NCBI RefSeq assembly: GCF_008831285.2
Contig: NC_045146.1
Coordinates: 18,593,149-18,657,148, forward strand
From: Nymphaea colorata
Lineage: Eukaryota > Streptophyta > Magnoliopsida > Nymphaeales > Nymphaeaceae
Direction of reading: 5' to 3'
DNA: 64,000 nt
Shown piece after piece: positions 45,749 through 63,014 of the stretch (position 1 is the first letter of the stretch; each line of letters starts with the position of its first letter). The notes beneath the pieces are model-generated. The model searched no databases and was not told where the DNA came from. It worked only from the letters and a program-made list of their open reading frames with translations. The translations under genes were made by a program, and so were the position numbers.

Positions 45749-47680
45749 CTACAACTTGGAAAAAAAGAAAGCTTTTCGGGCTATACATGGGATACCTTTT
45801 ATGGTGAAACTGAAGATGCTTTTAAGCTTTTCCAGGCCAGAAAAATTGCAATTACCACAATGACCAGGTTCAAGCTGTGAGCAGCTCCTGCTTATATCAA
45901 GGAATACTTTGTGGCCGTGGCAATGGGAAACATCAAGCTCACTGCTCAGCCTTGTGACAATCCTGAATACGTAGCCCCACTGTACGTGTGGCTGTTCACA
46001 TCTGTAGGGTGTGACCTAAAGAGCTTTGGTCTCTCGAAAGGCAGGATCACGAGATATGGTGGTTCCGTTTTGTTAAATACTACTCTTCAGATGAGAAAAG
46101 TTGAAAAATTCTTTCCCATTAGCAAGTGCTCTCTCTCTAAAGTATACGTGCATATACTGTTGCCAGCTAAATGGCTGTCGAGAATATCTGCTATTGCAGT
46201 CTACCTCTGGTCGTCAAGTTTTACTGTTTCTTCAACACGCGAAGTGCTTCCCAGGATGGGGAATTTAGTAATTTACAAATCTCATTAGCGGTTAACCGTT
46301 GGCTTGGTAAACTTTCAAAATAACAACCACCTTGAAGTCCTATAAAAAAGGCTATCTAGATCATGCTCATAGAACCAAATTTCTTAAAACGCCAACAAGA
46401 AAAAAACCTCGTATGTAGGACTATCCAAATCCTTCGGTGCTCAAAACACCAATCATTGGGTTAATCTGTTCTGCCTCATGTAACTCAACTGGCATATACG
46501 GTAATGATTTCTTTATTAGCCAAATGCAGGTCAGGTCATCGGTGTTAGTCAATTTAAAACACCAAAAGAGCTGCATGCTTTCTAGTCTTTTCCAGTGCAG
46601 AACGGCAGATACATCGATAAACCCGACGATACAAAATTCAAGTGGTAAGGCGATGTCTTTATTAGTGAGGTGCAGGTCAGGTCACCCATCTTATAGTTTA
46701 TGTACGACGCTACTGGAATCGCAATACTTTGTAGTCGGCATACGTGCAGTCCCAAATGTGTGCAAAATTTCATGTGACCTGAAATCATTTCTTCCACAAC
46801 CGGTTCAACTGGTTTCGCTGAATGATTATCATGACGAAGTTTCACTTTTATATATGCCATGCTCTGAGGGGTGTACTGTAGCTGTCGGACTGGTGTGACG
46901 GTAAAAACTAAAAAGCCAGTCGTCAGTTTGATTCATGCGGCACTACTTCCCTAGAGTCCGACTCTAGACAACAAATAATGACTGCATGATGCTTAGTTGA
47001 GTGTCCTACTTCCCACCCAGATTTTGAGACAGCCCTGATGAAGGTAGGAGAAAAGGAGAGGCTTCTGCCTCTATGGGAGATCTCCCTCTCCCCCAGTTTT
47101 ATATGTGCCATCCAATAATAACTATAGGTTATCTGATACTAACCACATATCAGGGCCGATAAAGTCCCAAAGGAATATTGTGGGCCTGTGGCTGACGATG
47201 GAATATGATCGACTGATCCTCAGACTCTGTTACCCTCCTATGGCAACTGAAATAAGTGGTAGCATCTCCTTTTTCCATAATCGGACTTTAAAGAACATTG
47301 AAACTTGTTTTGTGACCAAACTTCTCAACTCCTACGAAGACAAATCTCACCTATGACCATTTCCAAATGGGATTGGTCTCAACAGGTTTAATGTTTTGAT
47401 CTACATTAAGTTTCAGTCCGTTGTTTGCACTGTATCTTTGCGTTCGATTTGATAAACCCATTTTTTGTTCAAAGAGGCCCACTTGTTCCCCCAGCCAACT
47501 TTTGCAGCAAATTCATGATCCTTGTGCAAAGAGCTTTCTGTATTAATTGACAGGAACACATGGAACTCAAGGCTACCATGTTTATTGATTGGGACTCGGG
47601 GGGTTCAAGGCTTACATAGAGACAACTCTACCAACTGCCGACAGTCTGAAGCACCACACGAAGAATGGAACAACCACAGT
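45749..47680. other. EX2-AOR convergent spacer
   Basis: Contains the 3' untranslated regions of both neighbours and no supported gene. Two direct repeats of about 37 bp, sharing TCTTTATTAG and GCAGGTCAGGTCA, lie at 46508-46545 and 46652-46688. Confidence 0.6.
46508..46688. repeat. Pair of direct repeats in the EX2-AOR spacer
   Basis: TTTATTAGCCAAATGCAGGT and TTTATTAGTGAGGTGCAGGT recur 144 bp apart, each followed by CAGGTCA and each preceded by GATNTCTTT-like sequence. The nature of the repeat is unknown. Confidence 0.5.
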
Positions 47681-51100
<3,420 letters not shown>

Positions 51101-51218
51101 TTATTAGCTTTTCGAGGGGAAAGACTAAATTACAGCGACGACCATGAATCGTGCAGGAAATTTCTGGAAGGAGTGCCCGTCACCAACAACTGCAGCCCAA
51201 AGGGGCAGGGTCCAGGGC

Positions 51219-51221
51219 GAG

Positions 51222-51254
<33 letters not shown>
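51219..51254. repeat. (GA)n microsatellite in the AOR leader/promoter
   Basis: About 17 GA units, CT-rich on the coding strand, some 180 bp upstream of the AOR ATG. CT-rich elements are common in plant 5' leaders. Confidence 0.85.
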
Positions 51255-51256
<2 letters not shown>

Positions 51257-52322
51257 CATTGAATGAGACAGGGAATGAAGCCACGATTACCGTTAAATCC
51301 ACAGATCTTGCACAGAGGATACACTACGTGTGATTGTGTGAATGTTGTTTCTTCAGTCTTATCCACACACTTGAAATTACTAGGACTGCTGGTCCAGCAA
51401 AGGAAATTGGTGGTCTAGTTCTCTCACAACTCTAGTGAGTTCTACGACCAGAAAAGTGCTGCGAAGGAACGGACGAACGGTCACTGTTCCTCTTTCACGG
51501 GCAAATTTGCACTGCATAAATCGAAGCTTGGCATTCTTGGTAGGTCTCAATGTGGTTCTCCACCTGCAAGAGTTCTACTGTTCTTATCAGAATTTTAGTG
51601 TTGTCTTTTGCTATTCAACTGTTAGATAACAGTGAATTCTGGTGGTCAAGATAGAAACTAAGATCAATTGATCTAGTTCATAGACTAAATGATAACTGGG
51701 ATTAGGTTACTTGAGGATCATATGTATCTGATAGACTTGTCAATGTTCTCATGGTGGTGGTTTAGGCCTTAGCATACATGCTGTTGATGGCAGCCCTTTT
51801 ACATTGACAAGATACAACATGAAACGACAGGACCCACACCCAACAACGAGTCGGTGCACGCGTGCAAGGAATGGTGGATTATATTTTTTCAGGAAATTGA
51901 CATCCTAAGGCCTCAAGCCATGGTTTTCAGCAAGGATTGTAGATCTCCTGTTTGAAAGATGTAGGGTTACATTCTTTCCTTTGACTATTGATTCATGGAT
52001 GTGAGAGTTCATAAGAAATTTAAATCCACCATTTGAAAATCTGGAGTTTGACAGAAGCGTGGATTTTAAGGTGAGGCCTCAAGACGAATTGGGTCCTTGG
52101 GCTTGTGACCTGGGAAATCAAATGCCCCCTTATGGAAAAAGTAGATTCTCAAATAAGGAATTCAGGTCCATCTAGGAGACTCGGACATGGAACTGAATAA
52201 GCTTTGGGGAAAAGAAGAAGTAATTTGATTTGGGACAGATCAGGAGGTATTGCATTACATCTAAATTGTGAGACTGATAACAATCAAGTTTACACAAAAT
52301 GAGTGAGAAATATTACAATCAG

Positions 52323-52464
52323 AGGGTGTTTGGCAACATGAACACTAACATGAATCTATCCCAAGTATTGTGCAGATTCATGAAACACTAACCATGAATC
52401 TCCACAATGTTTGAGGCATATTCATGAAACGCCAAGTTAGTATTCTTACTGCCAAATGCCCCCA
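52323..52464. repeat. MITE-like element with GGGTGTTTGGCA ends
   Basis: The left end GGGTGTTTGGCAACATGAAC and the inverse of the right end (GGGGGCATTTGGCAGTAAGA) form an imperfect terminal inverted repeat of about 26 bp, both continuing into ACTAAC. The element is about 140 bp and non-coding. No clear target duplication. Confidence 0.6.
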
Positions 52465-54572
52465 AGGGATAAACTCAAGTGGTATAACATTATTCTGCTC
52501 CAAAACGAAATCACATTTGCTTTCTTGAGATTTATATATCAAACGAATGACACCCTTATGCCACTCATGTATTTCCGGTCACTCTACCGTCTTATTGTCC
52601 AATAAAATATTGTGTATACTACTTCGAGATGTGCAGCAATTAAACACATTAAAGGTCGACTTCCGATGTAAATTACAATAAAAGCGAACAAAATTTGTGG
52701 ATCCATTTGCTTCTCAAGCAAGTGCACACATGCACGCACATGTTCGATCATCAGCTTATTGTTTTATAAGTTTATTAGTGGTTCAAACGTCTCCTCTTTC
52801 CTACTTAACTTCATAGTTAGGCAATGATTGGTCAATTACCAACTTAAGGATATGCTTGAGTGTATTAAAAACTATCATGATATGGTGTTTTTGAGACATG
52901 TATTCCTTTGGTTAAAGGTTCAGACCCAATCAAGCATGGGACTGAGTCTGACAAAAAAACTTGCTTGCGTAAATTTCATGTGTTTTTCCTTTATTGCTAC
53001 CTGAGATACGCTGTTTTAGATGCTGGAGAAAGGCGTTAGTGTGTCTCAGAATTTCGTTCGCACCCTTATCAATATACAACAAAAGTTTTGAAGAAATTCA
53101 AAAAAGTGACTTCTTGTAAGAAGACAAGGTGCCCCTCCGATGAAACAACGTTGGAGTGTGGCTTCATAGCCACCCAACACCACCTCGTTCCAAAGGGCTG
53201 TGTAATTCAGCTTTGATGGAGTAATAAAAGCTGTTTAATTTCCTTCCCAGTTTGTTATTAGATCGTATGCTTCACGCTCTTTAAGGAGAAATGCTCGTGA
53301 TAAACTAGCTTGGACAATAACATTGATCTGCAGAAGAACGGTCCAGGATTCTCGCGTGGCTGCAATTCCTTAATAAAAATTTTACAAAAGTACACATGGT
53401 ACAACAATAAAAGGGATTTTCTTCAGTCAACTGCTTAAAATACATATAAAACAAGCGGTCAAATGAGAGGAATCCAGATTCGAGTTTGTCTCTGTCACCA
53501 AAGAACATGCCTTTGTGTTTTCATATATGTTGTATGGTAAGTAAAAAAAAATAAAAGTTGTATCTTCGTTGCAGGAGTGAACCTTAAAAATGTTGCCGCT
53601 GAATTATGTACCTTTTGACATCAAAAGAAAATTTAAAGATGTCAAAAGAAAATTTAAAGCCTGCTCATTGGCCTTTTGCAGTAAAAGCATTGCACCAAAT
53701 ACTCTAATTGATCTAAAAAATAAAAGCAATTGGGACGTGATACAAGATTAAAGATGTTTTCCTTTTACAAAAACACGTGCAACTTTCGGTAATATGGCCA
53801 AAAGTTGCTCAAGCCTGAATTTACTTTTCCCAAAAGCCTGTTTAAATGTAATTTAAGCGGTAAAACAGAAGGCACCAAAACTTAAATGTGGTTTTGCTAC
53901 GCCGCCAAAAAGTAGAGCGCATTTTTGCTGGTAAACAAGGATAAACGTTTTTATGTAAATTTCTCCAAATAAAGATCCTCGTTTCTTAATGGACCTGCCA
54001 CCCTTGGAAGTACAACTAGGTGGAGTGAGGAATTATGAAGAGCTTGTTGAATTCATTTAAAAGCAACTTCACGCAACAAGGATTCACATAAATACAGAAA
54101 AAAAGGATCTACCCAACTGCAATATGATTACACTGGAATGATCAGTGGATGCTCAACTGCCATTTTTTCATAGAAGACAGGATACCACCATTAAATAAGC
54201 AACCCAATGCATTATACGATACAAAAAAAGATAGCCACATCAATTTAAACTGCATAAGGCATACTCGTTAGTACATCTTTTGGGGGCCAAATCTGGGGCC
54301 TATATGTCCATGCGTGGACATGTACAAGAGAGAGAGAGAGAGGTTCGTAAATTGGAATGAGCAAACAAAAGGAGCAAGTGGTAAATTAAAACCCTCAATT
54401 AACGCTGAGAATCTGTAGAACAATCTCACCGCCATATTTACTCTTTATACACAACCGATCTACCGGCAGACCCAACATTCAAACCATTTCAATGCCAGTG
54501 GGATAACCACAGCAACTAGTGATCACCACCCTCTTCCACCCCTCCCAAACTTCAAACAGAATTATAGATGTA

Positions 54573-55819
54573 TTACCATAAATTATTTTGATTATAGACA
54601 TGGTACCCAGAAATAAGGGAGCTTAAGGCAAGAGCTGCAAATGCCAAGAAGGAGATGCTGACAGAGCCACTGGCCAAGTCCGTGAATGGATCCTTTCCCC
54701 ATTCAGCCTGTGTATCGTCTGTGAGTGATGCTGCCGAGGATGATGCTGACATCAGCAAATATGCAAGCACCTGCATCATGGGTATCTTAAGTCATTGACT
54801 TGGATTCGTTCACTTCTTTCTTTGGTAGTATTCAGGGGAAAGAGTTGAATGTGGAGGCAAAAGAAGAACCTTAATAGCAAAAGAAGATGAAACCATAATT
54901 ACCATGACACGATATGGATATGAAAAGCGGAAGCAGAGGTGAATACTAAAAGGCTTCATGCAGCAACACAAGTTCACAGGACAATTATGTGAGCAAAAAT
55001 GACAACCAAACGAAAGTGGTACAAGAGGAGAAGGAACAAATAAGAGATAACATGAACATGGTTTACAGCCCACACAGAATCAACAAGGAAGCAAGATCAA
55101 ATATTCTCTACACCAATGCATCACGTAAATTAATGTGAGGTCATGAAAATGAGTAGGCACCAGCGTGGGATCGACAAAGAAGCAAAGTGCAATGTTTAGT
55201 GTACTAAAACATCACATAAGATCATACGGAGAACATAAAAATCATTGGAGAAGGGTCGCAACAACAAAATGAAGTGGCAAATGAAGGAATCTAGATAAAA
55301 AGAAAAAGTGAAAAGACCTAATTGAAAAGCTGAGTTCTCCACTATATAAGAAACAATTTTCTCATAAATGAGAAGTTCAATCCCCAAAGCTTTCACAGCT
55401 TTGAAAAAACATGGACTTTCTACCTTTCGAATCATGCATACTACAACAAAACCGTTGCCTAACAGTGGTTGAAAACAGAACACATGAATTATTCAATTTG
55501 GGAACATCAGGGATTTAATGTGTTGGTAGAGTCTTCTTTTCTCCATAACAATGCAGCCTGTGATCTTACAAAACACAGATTCACCTGCAAACTGCCATGT
55601 CGAGAAAGGATTCCTACCACCATTATAAGCATTTCCCAAAGAAAGACGAGAAAGTTGAATTGTGTGTCGACTGATCAAGCATGGCGGCTTCATCCTCTGC
55701 ATACCAGCTTCTATTTCTAACGACATGGGTGGAAATGGAGAAGATTTATACAGCCAAAAATCTCCACAGGAAAAGCATGAGAAGAGTGGATGAAGAAACT
55801 ACAGAATGTAGGAAATGTG

Positions 55820-55858
<39 letters not shown>

Positions 55859-57152
55859 TTGCCTGGTCGCAAGCAAAGTCGATATAGAGGGAGAGCGGGC
55901 GACGGATGGCAGGCTTTCCCGTAGCGAACTGGTAGAGGTGGGCGGCCAGCTGAAGCGTCGAGTAGGCAAATGTGATGACCGCCACTGATATCACATACCT
56001 GCACCAGTTTGAACAACAGCCTGCCCAAATCAGCTCAACCCCATTACTCGATCTTCTTCTGTTTGTTCCATAGAAACGAAAAGATATAGGAAACCTAGCT
56101 GCCCTGGTTTAGCCTTCTATTCCCCAATAAATAAGCCACTAAAGTGAAAACCCCGTTAAACTCCAAGAAATCATGGTTGCATCCCCAACAATGTAAAATT
56201 CTAAAAAGAAGATTCCTTGAACTCGAAAGATCATGATCGAGCAAGCGGTCGCCTACCCAACAAAGTAAAACTCTTGGCAGAACACCTTAAACCCCAGGAA
56301 CCATCCCTATGATCTGAGCATGAGTCGCATGATTCCATCCCCATACAAAGTTAAAACGAGGTTTGAGTTCATAACAAGTTTCGGTTCTTCACCCTTTACC
56401 ATTTTTGAAAGAAATCACAGTTCAAGGGAGGAGAACACAACCTAGAGCAGTTTGGTATGGAACGAAAACTTTTTAATGGGGAAAGACGCGGACCTGTACT
56501 CCTTGTATCTATAGAAGGAGTCGCCGCTCCAGCCTTGGGTTTTGTCCGCAGCCATGACGGAGAAGGAAACGAGAGAGAAGAGGAGGCCGCAGACCCTGAA
56601 GGCTAAGCCGGCTCTTCTCAACACCTTCTCCCGATTCCACCGGCGCACGATCGGAGAAACCCCTCTCCGCCTGCTCCCTTCTCCCACCGTGTCTCGGCCA
56701 ACGCCCGCTTCGCCTCCTTCCATGGGCAACCCGAGAACATCCGCCACGGAGAGATGGGTGTCGGTGTGCGCCGGCTTCGTGATCACTGCGAACCCGTCGA
56801 TGGCCGATCGATTGACGACGATCGAGCCGGAGTTTGCGGCGCCGATGTTGGGGGCGGCGGTGGCCGTCGAAGAAGGCGACGGTTTCGGCGAGAGTGGTGC
56901 CGTTGGCTTCTCTGATTGCTCATCGTCGTCTTCGTCGTTTGCTCTTTCGCTCCAGTGGGTGAGAGCAGTAACAAAATCAATACTCGTTGTTGTTGTTGTT
57001 GTTGGTGGTGATGGTGCTGTTGCTGTTGGTGGTGGTGGTGATGGTGCTGTTGTTGTTGTTGGTGGAAGTGGTGGTGATGTTGGTGGTTGTGGTTGAGGTT
57101 GTGGTGGTACTGATGTTGCAGCTGGTCCTTCTCCTTCTTGGCCGTTGGCCAT
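54573..57152 (-). CDS. CASPL4A: CASP-like four-helix membrane protein, 4A type
   Basis: CASP-like proteins (UPF0497/DUF588) are plasma-membrane tetraspan relatives of the Casparian-strip scaffold; the role of most members is undetermined. Three exons: 56494-57152, 55863-55998, 54573-54770. They total 993 nt (330 aa). A Pro/Thr-rich disordered head of about 65 residues (encoded by GTT/GGT-type repeats on the plus strand) is followed by a charged cytosolic region. Helices: [59 protein letters not shown] and [20 protein letters not shown]. The long Pro-rich head is typical of subgroup 4A. Intron 1 is GT-AG. Intron 2 has a GC donor (CAG followed by GCAATC), forced by the conserved ACDQ-VLAYL junction. 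Subgroup assignment is less certain than family. Confidence 0.9.
55820..55862 (-). promoter_or_regulatory. GC splice donor abutting a (TC)n-(AC)n microsatellite
   Basis: On the minus strand, exon 2 of the CASP-like gene ends GCGACCAG and the intron begins GCAATCTCTCTCTC, then becomes (AC)n. No GT is available that keeps the ACDQ/VLAYL reading frame at this site. Exonic CAG is the strong context usual for GC donors. Confidence 0.8.
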
Positions 57153-60100
57153 GGCGGTCGCTCTGTTACTCTTCTTTTCCTCTTCTTTTCATCAAAAAAG
57201 AAGGAAAAATTTTCACTTTGGCGGCCCGCATGCGCGATTTCTCTCCCTCTCTCTCCTTGCCGGAGTCTCTGGGCTCGCCGCTCGACACTCTTGTATGCTT
57301 CCCGACTTTCGTCCTGTCGCTGCGAGAAATTTCAGGCAATAGCAAAAATATTAAGTTAATTAAACATCTTCGATTTTTCTAATCCTATAATTCAAGGTTA
57401 AATTTTCTGGCTGTCAAATGCGGTTAAGTTTTTCATTTTGGTAGATGTTTTTTCAATTTAGACTAAAAAGCTCAATCGAATGCTTTAAGTAAGCAAATGA
57501 GTTAAAAAAAACTAAAAAAAAAGAAATTTAATTTGTAAAATTTAGTTTTTCTCATTTTTCATAATTGACGCTGTCCCATGCTTTAGGTGAACAGGAAATT
57601 AATAATCTACCATCTAACATTTTAATTGTCTTTAGGGATTTAGGTTACATTAAAAATTTAAATTAAAATACAGTACACCTTTCAAGTATCACAATATTAA
57701 TAACCTACGGACAAAAAAAAAAAAAAGCCACTGTCTTTGAAGTCTTGGGTTGTGTCGAAGACTTAGGTGGACTTTGTTGTCATGATTTTATTGTTTATGT
57801 TCCAAGGGCGAAGATACATGAGGGCCTCACGGAGCGCATTCTAAAAAGTTAATTTAATAGTTGAATTTAGGTGGACTTGAATCCGACGACGACCTGTCTT
57901 ACACATGCGGCCTGCATGATCAGTTATACTAAACAACTTTTGTTCTTTGTCAAATACAAGTAACATCAATTTAAAAACGAAAAGAATTGAAAGAACCGTA
58001 AATTTTCATAATTTCATATATTTGATGATTTTCAATAGAAATTGAGGGCAGAAATGTTTGATATATATATATATATATATATATATAAGCTGAACTCATA
58101 TCCTTCTTATATAGTTAAAGATTATAGCGAGAAAATGGGTTGGTAACAGAGATTCTGAAAGGTTTTTATTCCAGGGCTTTCGAGCTCTAATTAAGCAAAA
58201 GCCAACACATTCTTAATAGAAAACTTCTAACGGGGCTGACTAACTCTTTTTGTGATATTATAAGACATTACAAGTCAATCAACTAGAAAAACAAATTGAA
58301 AAGGTTTTCACTACATGCATTTTTCGGAAAAAAAAACTTGTAAAAGTAGCATTCACAGTTTGCTTATGAAATGTATTTGAGGGTCGAGTAAAAAAAAAAC
58401 TTGGATTTCACTTTTAACTTTGTTACTATGAGCGGGAGCATTTTCATCATACCGCCTTTGTAACGTGCATGAGATGGGAGATCGCCCTACATTTTTCTGC
58501 TTAAAAAGTTTGATCGTTCAAGTGGTTTGGGCTTTGAAAGGCCTCTCGTGAAAAACAAAAATCATTAAAAATTAAAATAATATGTTTCGGTTTAAACGTC
58601 ACTAAATTTTTATTTCATTTAATTACAAAACGAAGCTTTAACGTACGCTTTACTAGAACCGCAAAGGATTTCATTGTGCGGTTGATAAAGTATACAACCG
58701 ATGTTACACAAATAGCAAACTTGGTTTAAGGTAGATCCTTCCTTTCCATGGGACCTTATATTCATGGTTTTGAACATATAAATTCATGCTACTGAGATCC
58801 TCAGTATGTTTAAATTGAAGATATCTGAAAACACACCTTTTTACTCGGTCTCGATCTTAGATATGAGACTATCAAACTCAACCTTAAATCTAAGGAGAGA
58901 TTTGCGTTTTTAAAATGTTAAAACATTAAAAAAAGCATTTTATTGTCCATGATCTTAAAACTATGGATCAAATATATCTTAATTTTAATTGGCAAATAAC
59001 TATTTATCTTTGTAAAATAATTCACAAAAGCACGTTTCATAAACATTACAAATATCAAAATACACTTGGATTATTTTACCAAGATAATTTCTTTCAAAAG
59101 AACCCTTTTCCTCTTGCATGCCTTTGATCTCTACAATCACACAAGCAACAGGCAAAATCATAGAGAAACAGTAGCCAATAAAAATGTAAAATTGTGAGGA
59201 AACCTTTATTTAAAGGTATTTTCTTAGTTTCTTATCAAGAGTAAATTGAACTTCTCAGTAGCTATAGTGATTGAAAAGTTTATGAATTATTTTATAAGGT
59301 TAAGCGGTAATTTTCAGTTATTAATGATAAATATGTCCAAAATTGAGTTATTATTGGTAGATTTGTCTTTTGTTTTAAAAATCCTAACCCCATACAAAAG
59401 TGCAGTTCCTGACACTTCCTCCAATTCCCCTTCTAAGCAAATTAAATATTGGGCCCATGCTTAGTCTTGAGGTCATTTAATTCTTTGACCTAAGTTTTAA
59501 GGTACCTTTCTTTGTAATCATGAGGTGCAGATAAGATTTTGAAGGGGAAAAGGTCGCCTGAACTGCATAAGAACTCAATATAGATAGAGTGCCTACTTTC
59601 CAGCAGGTGTTTAATTGGGGAAGCATGATAATATATTTTCATTTTTTTCAATATCTTCGCTATAGACTACAGTCTTCAAATCAAAATTGGCCAGGTGTTT
59701 ATAGTGCATCTTTGACTGTGAAATCAAGTCACGTTTAATATTTTTTGATTTATTTGTACTAGAATATGTTTATAAAATTCTTTTGCTGCCCATATTTGTC
59801 AAAACTAGCCTTGTTGCATTTTATTTGTAAGGACCACTTTCAAAAGTTTTTTCCGGTATTTAAGATTGTGAGCAAATTTAAGTGACTTATAAAAACAGAC
59901 AGTTGTTAAGTAATTGATTGTCTTGGTTCATAGTCTTTTTAAGGTTAAACTGAAGCAGTTAAGGAGTGGGTTGGGATCCACTAGACCGAGAGCTTGAGTT
60001 TGGTATGAGAGTGAACTGATTTGCTACAGTGGTATCAAAGCTAGTTCAACACTCTTTAAGGTTCCATACACATAGATGTGTGTGCTGATTGTAATGCGCT

Positions 60101-61023
60101 ACTTTGAACAATTTAATTCTCTAAGATTCTGAAGAATCTTAAGAGAGATTTGTCTTAACATTTTTTGGGGTTAAAACTTAAGGGTAGGTTGAGATCCAAC
60201 CAACTAGAGCCCCAAGCCCAAAGTGGTCCATGTTGTTACGCTATTTATATTTCATCCAATTGCATATATTTACATTACTCTATCAATTATTAAATCCTTT
60301 CAGTTCACAACCTTCTCGTAAACAAGGCTTCTCCAACCTTCAACTAGAGAACTTAAGGCTGATAGCTTCTAGGAGATCCAGCATGGTCTGCAAGTTGCAA
60401 CAGAAGACCTCCAATTAATTGGTCTTCCAAAGATGTGTTGATCGAATGGAAGGCTACTCCTAAGTTCGATTCAAAATCAATGTGCAATTTGTGCCAGGAA
60501 AAGTCCCAGGATGCAAGCTTGGTGCAATTGGTCGGTCCAGCAGGAGTTGGTAGGCAGTCAGTCATTTGTTGAATTATAGTAGGTACCAACCCTGGTTTGA
60601 TTCACCTTCACAACCAAGCCTCAAAAAATATCATAACCATCAAGCCCTTAGGGCTAAACTGATGCATATCATAAATAAAGTATAACATATGCATATTATG
60701 TCATGTCTATTTTATACATATATTCTACTCCCAAACAAAAATAACAGGTACAATTCTAACCTAGACCAAAGAGACATGACAAACAACCCCGAAGAAAGGA
60801 CACACATAATGAGCTAGTATGAAACTTGAGTTCTAACCCTAACTTGCTTCTACTTTTTATTTTTTCTGGAGAGGTAGACAATCTTTGCCTTAGTTAGATC
60901 ACTATCAGACTACGCATTATGGGTATTAATTAAACTCTTAACCTCTTTTAACTTAGCGGCTTTATGTTGCCAATCCCCTAGCTACGTCAATGGACTCTCT
61001 TGTAAGCCGCTGTGGCGGGGAAC
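57153..61023. other. CASPL-exonuclease intergenic spacer
   Basis: About 3.9 kb containing the CASPL promoter and leader (CT-rich near 57.17-57.32 kb) and the exonuclease 3' region. A (TA)n tract lies at 58062-58086. TGGTATCAAAGCTAG at 60030-60044 resembles a mutated tRNA-Met primer site, but no LTR pair was found. A 78-codon minus frame at 60353-60589 shows no domain I can name. Confidence 0.5.
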
Positions 61024-62627
61024 TCATGGCTCTGGAAGTTGCACTCTGTCCAAGCACCAGCAGTAGTAGTCCGACCTCGAGATCTCTAGCATCGCATCGG
61101 GGGTCATCTTCTCAAGGTCCCTCGGTTTCATGGTTGTGAGCTGGTTGACAGTATGCGAGTCATAGGGTGCTCTGAATTCCTCGATTCTGTGAGCTTGAGA
61201 GCGCATTCTCTTGTAGAGTCTCATTGCAGCCACACAATCTTCATATGGATCTTGTATGCCCACTTGAATCTCGTATCTGCATGTGCCATGCAAAGCAACA
61301 TATGATTATAGTAGCGAACATAATGGCTGTCAAGCTTCCTCAAGGAAACGAAAACTTTGCATTCTATGACATTTTTAGATGAGCAAAGATAATGAAAATA
61401 ACTTAGTTTAAAAGTGTTGATCACATGCAGAATATACATGTGTCTGTGTGTGCTTGCGCGCATGTGTAAGAACGAAATAAGTATGAGAACTATGTGCACT
61501 AATTATAATATCTTGTATGTGCAGATTGGTTCTGTAGTTTGATTTTGAAAACCCTTTTGGCTTAATCACTAGTCGGTTGTTCCATCAAGGTTTAATTAGT
61601 TGACTTACATTAATTTATTCCCTTGTTTCTTTGCATCAAGCAAATCATTTAACTTTTTCTTTATTCAAAGGGCTGGCTGTCACTTACCCAAGATAAGCTT
61701 GCGTTAGATACTTGAGGGAGTTGCTCAGTTTGCTTGTCTTCATCAATGGAGGATACTTTGCAGTGTCCCTGCATAATAAAAAAACAGAGTCTTATTACAT
61801 TGTGAATGATTAATGCTGTCATACATAAGATTGTACTGTAAAATGGAACACAGATCAAGTAAACAGTAAGTCAATTATGCAACTTCGAGCTACTCGAGCT
61901 CAGCTCATTTCCTAAATGGGTCTAGTTCGAGCTGATCGAATGTAAATTTGGTTAGGTGAGTGAGCCAAGCTCGAGCTAAGTCATGAGTTGATCAACTGGT
62001 TTAGGCCCGTTGGAAGACCACATATATTATATATTTCGTAGTATTATTGAACTTTTTATTAACAAGCACAAGTTTTGTTGACCTAAAAAAAACAGGCTCA
62101 ATACTTTTCATTTTTTTCATTTAACCACTCTTTTCGATGTAATCTAAGCGGTTGAATGGAAGAAATCAAATTTCATCGAGTGAGTAGAGAGATTAGTAAG
62201 GAACATACCTCATTAAGTGAGCTGGGTAATCAATTCCCAAACAGTCAAGGTCATGGTTCAGGCCATGCCCCACCAGAATCCTTGCCCTTCCGCCCTTGGA
62301 ACGGGCCTTCCAGATGGATTCTCCGTTGTAGAGGATTTCTTGAATCCTTTTCTGGACTTGCTTCCATGGTGCTGCGTCTTTCAAATTCTCTGCTCTTATC
62401 CCAGTCATGTCATATCTAAATAATAAGCACGAAAACAAAAGTTAATTCATTGACCTCACATATATTTTCATATATATATATATATATATATATAGTTCAG
62501 ACAGAGAAGTCTTCCGGCCTTTCAGCGCATTGCATCAGACAGTATGTTGCATCGGATGGTGTATTTAATCACGTTCACCAATGCATTGCATCGAGTGACG
62601 ATGATTGGAGAGATCAAGATGGCTAGA

Positions 62628-62725
<98 letters not shown>

Positions 62726-62956
62726 GATAAAGAGTGACCTGTAGTTGGTAACAGGGATTATGGGTTTGACGTATGAGTGGTAGATGATATTCTCATCTTC
62801 ATCAATGATGCAAACTCTTGCGCAGATATCAAGTGAGCCGTCATTTCCTCCTCCCACCATCTTGCAACCCATTGCAATCGCTTGCCCTCTTGTTCTACCG
62901 CCCCCACCCACCAGCAGATCCTGTCCAATGCCTTCCCTTATTATTTCAGATCCCTC

Positions 62957-63014
<58 letters not shown>

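Noticed and set aside
56542-57096. 184-codon plus-strand frame antisense to the CASP-like gene, and a Leu/Val-rich plus frame at 56987
   Set aside because: Both arise from the Pro/Thr repeat coding strand of CASPL exon 1. The minus strand has the conserved helices and splice sites.
60030-60044. TGGTATCAAAGCTAG as a primer-binding site of another LTR element
   Set aside because: No LTR pair, polypurine tract or pol sequence was found around it; a chance or very decayed match.
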